Source of the DNA: Sulfurimonadaceae bacterium
GTDB taxonomy: Bacteria > Campylobacterota > Campylobacteria > Campylobacterales > Sulfurimonadaceae
Assembly: GCA_016744575.1 (NCBI GenBank)
Contig: JADGEC010000001.1
Coordinates: 1-64,000 of the forward strand
Direction: 5' to 3'
Length of the DNA stretch: 64,000 nucleotides
A program made the translations under genes and the position numbers. The notes under the pieces are model-generated. The model had not been told where the DNA came from. It was given only the letters and a program-made list of their open reading frames with translations, and did not search any database. This document shows positions 63,098 through 64,000 of the stretch, piece after piece (within the stretch, counting starts at the first letter, position 1; each line of letters starts with the position of its first letter).

Positions 63098-63183
63098 CCG
63101 ACGTATAGGTGGTTTGGAGTCACTACAGCCCATAAAGTATATGCAGCCATGATGACCAGGCCCCATGAAATTATCTTATCCAT
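63094..63183 (-). CDS. 29-residue single-span membrane peptide
   Basis: A short gene encodes MDKIISWGLVIMAAYTLWAV followed by VTPNHLYVG. An ideal AAGGAG site lies 6 bp before the ATG, and the peptide is one hydrophobic helix. Its stop overlaps a TTG start of the next gene (TTGA). Very small membrane proteins are common in cbb3 oxidase clusters (CcoQ, CcoM-like), so a role in the complex is plausible. It could correspond to the position of Cj1485c. Confidence 0.65.
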   Translation of the reverse strand: MDKIISWGLVIMAAYTLWAVVTPNHLYVG

Positions 63184-63193
63184 TCGGCGCTCC

Positions 63194-63424
63194 TTATTTA
63201 GACCAGTCAAGATGTTTAACGTTTTCAACGCTATTCATCCTGATGCTCTGTTCATCTTCGATCTGATAATAGTTATCAGCACTTGCCTGCTGTACACCAA
63301 TAGCCCACATAGTAAGGCCGGCAAGAATACTCAGTAATAAGAGTGTTGCGACGACCATACCAAGCATTCCATCAAGTCTACAGAAGACACTTCTATTAGA
63401 GTTAGTCCAATTCTCTTGGCTCAT
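63194..63424 (-). CDS. DUF4006-family small membrane protein
   Basis: The 76-residue protein starts MSQENWTNSNRSVFCRLDG, then has one membrane helix (MLGMVVATLLLLSILAGLTMW) and a short acidic periplasmic tail. It matches the DUF4006 family found next to ccoP in Campylobacterota (Cj1486c by position). Function unknown, probably tied to cbb3 oxidase. It starts 9 bp after ccoP. Confidence 0.85.
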   Translation of the reverse strand: MSQENWTNSNRSVFCRLDGMLGMVVATLLLLSILAGLTMWAIGVQQASADNYYQIEDEQSIRMNSVENVKHLDWSK

Positions 63425-63433
63425 AAATGCTCC

Positions 63434-64000
63434 TTATTTACTGATGTTGGCGATATATGCGCCTACAGCTTGTTTTTGCTTATCGTTCAGTCTGTCGAAC
63501 TTAGGCATGACGCCGATAGCACCTTCTTTACCATGGTCAACTACTGAAGCTACAAAAGCTTGTGTGAATTCCTTGATATTTGGAGCAACAAACTCCATAC
63601 CTTCACCGTTTTCACCGTGACATGCAGCACAAGTTCCGGCAAAGATATCTGCACCGTCACCCGTCATACCGTCCGCCACATATTTAGAGATAGTCGCTAT
63701 CTCAGCATCTGTGATCAAGGCACCTGTCGAAGCATTGAAAAGACCGTTACGATCTGGCATCGGAGCAGCAAAGCCCAAAGTCTCAGAACCGTTCTCAACA
63801 ACATACTTGACAGATATCTCTTCTTCACGTACATTTAGATTGGCTGCTTTTCCGTCAATACCGTCTGCAGTCAGACCGTGACATACTTTACACTCTGCCA
63901 GATAGACAGACTCACCCATCTCTATCAGACGATCGCCCGTGATGTCTGCATACTGCGATTTGAACTTCGCATCATGCGCTTCGACAGCTTCATTATACTC
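63434..64000 (-). CDS. ccoP: cbb3-type cytochrome c oxidase subunit III (N-terminus outside window)
   Basis: The reading frame is open to the right edge, so only the C-terminal ~188 residues are seen. It has two c-type haem motifs, CKVCH and CAACH, each in a cytochrome c domain (AECKVCHGLTADG; GTCAACHGENGEG), as in CcoP. The visible start, EYNEAVEAHDAKFKSQYADI, matches the linker after the membrane anchor. The last residues are QAVGAYIANISK. It passes electrons from the bc1 complex, via a soluble cytochrome, to the high-affinity oxidase. The ccoNOQ genes presumably lie to the right. Confidence 0.93.
   Translation of the reverse strand, partial: EYNEAVEAHDAKFKSQYADITGDRLIEMGESVYLAECKVCHGLTADGIDGKAANLNVREEEISVKYVVENGSETLGFAAPMPDRNGLFNASTGALITDAEIATISKYVADGMTGDGADIFAGTCAACHGENGEGMEFVAPNIKEFTQAFVASVVDHGKEGAIGVMPKFDRLNDKQKQAVGAYIANISK

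Noticed and set aside
1..64000. CRISPR arrays, tRNA and rRNA genes
   Set aside because: No regularly spaced repeats were seen, and no intergenic region showed a T-loop motif with a cloverleaf or an rRNA-like conserved stretch.

Overview
The window looks like a chromosome segment from a free-living, sulfur- or hydrogen-oxidising member of the Campylobacterota (Sulfurimonas/Sulfurovum-like). This rests on the napAGHBFLD order, a petABC complex with a diheme cytochrome c1, four-subunit pyruvate:ferredoxin oxidoreductase (porGDAB), a cbb3 oxidase subunit next to fixH, and gene order that, from memory, matches Campylobacter jejuni in three blocks: hom to moaA (10-24 kb), pet to mnmG (33-39 kb) and rpsI to ccoP (55-64 kb). 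No rRNA or tRNA gene, CRISPR array or intact insertion sequence was seen.

Region 1 (1-9.8 kb, minus strand) is an accessory cell-surface locus. It holds three Ig-like (Big_5) lipoproteins, two FecR-domain periplasmic proteins, a TPR plus outer-membrane beta-barrel protein that resembles surface-lipoprotein translocators, and the start of a CHASE2 sensor protein. The last four genes are packed within 9-21 bp of each other. It is the best candidate for an undescribed system: a surface-display and sensing module.

Region 2 (10-24 kb) carries housekeeping genes: hom, an aminotransferase, rRNA methyltransferases rlmB, rsmI and rsmE, rpmE, queD, queE and moaA. Inserted among them are moeA, a PAS protein and a chemoreceptor with a c-type haem motif at its sensor end and a PilZ (c-di-GMP) motif at its tail. 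Region 3 (24-39 kb) is respiration: a porin with a 20-bp inverted repeat in its leader, the nap operon with a well-placed FNR-type promoter, petABC and mnmG. MoaA and MoeA make the cofactor that NapA needs.

Region 4 (39-48 kb) holds a Sel1-repeat protein, a TrpD2-like protein, riboflavin synthase and a luxS operon. Next to luxS lie a class II aldolase, a small monooxygenase, a frameshifted cupin and a clear autoinducer-2 kinase (lsrK). Finding lsrK beside luxS with no Lsr transporter is unexpected in this phylum. Region 5 (48-64 kb) holds porGDAB, a phosphatase with a peptide-binding protein, a secreted delta-class carbonic anhydrase, rplM-rpsI, an orphan solute-binding protein, addAB and the fixH-DUF4006-ccoP end of a cbb3 oxidase cluster. 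Two copies of a REP-like palindromic element, with cores in opposite orientation, lie at about 36.9 and 56.7 kb.
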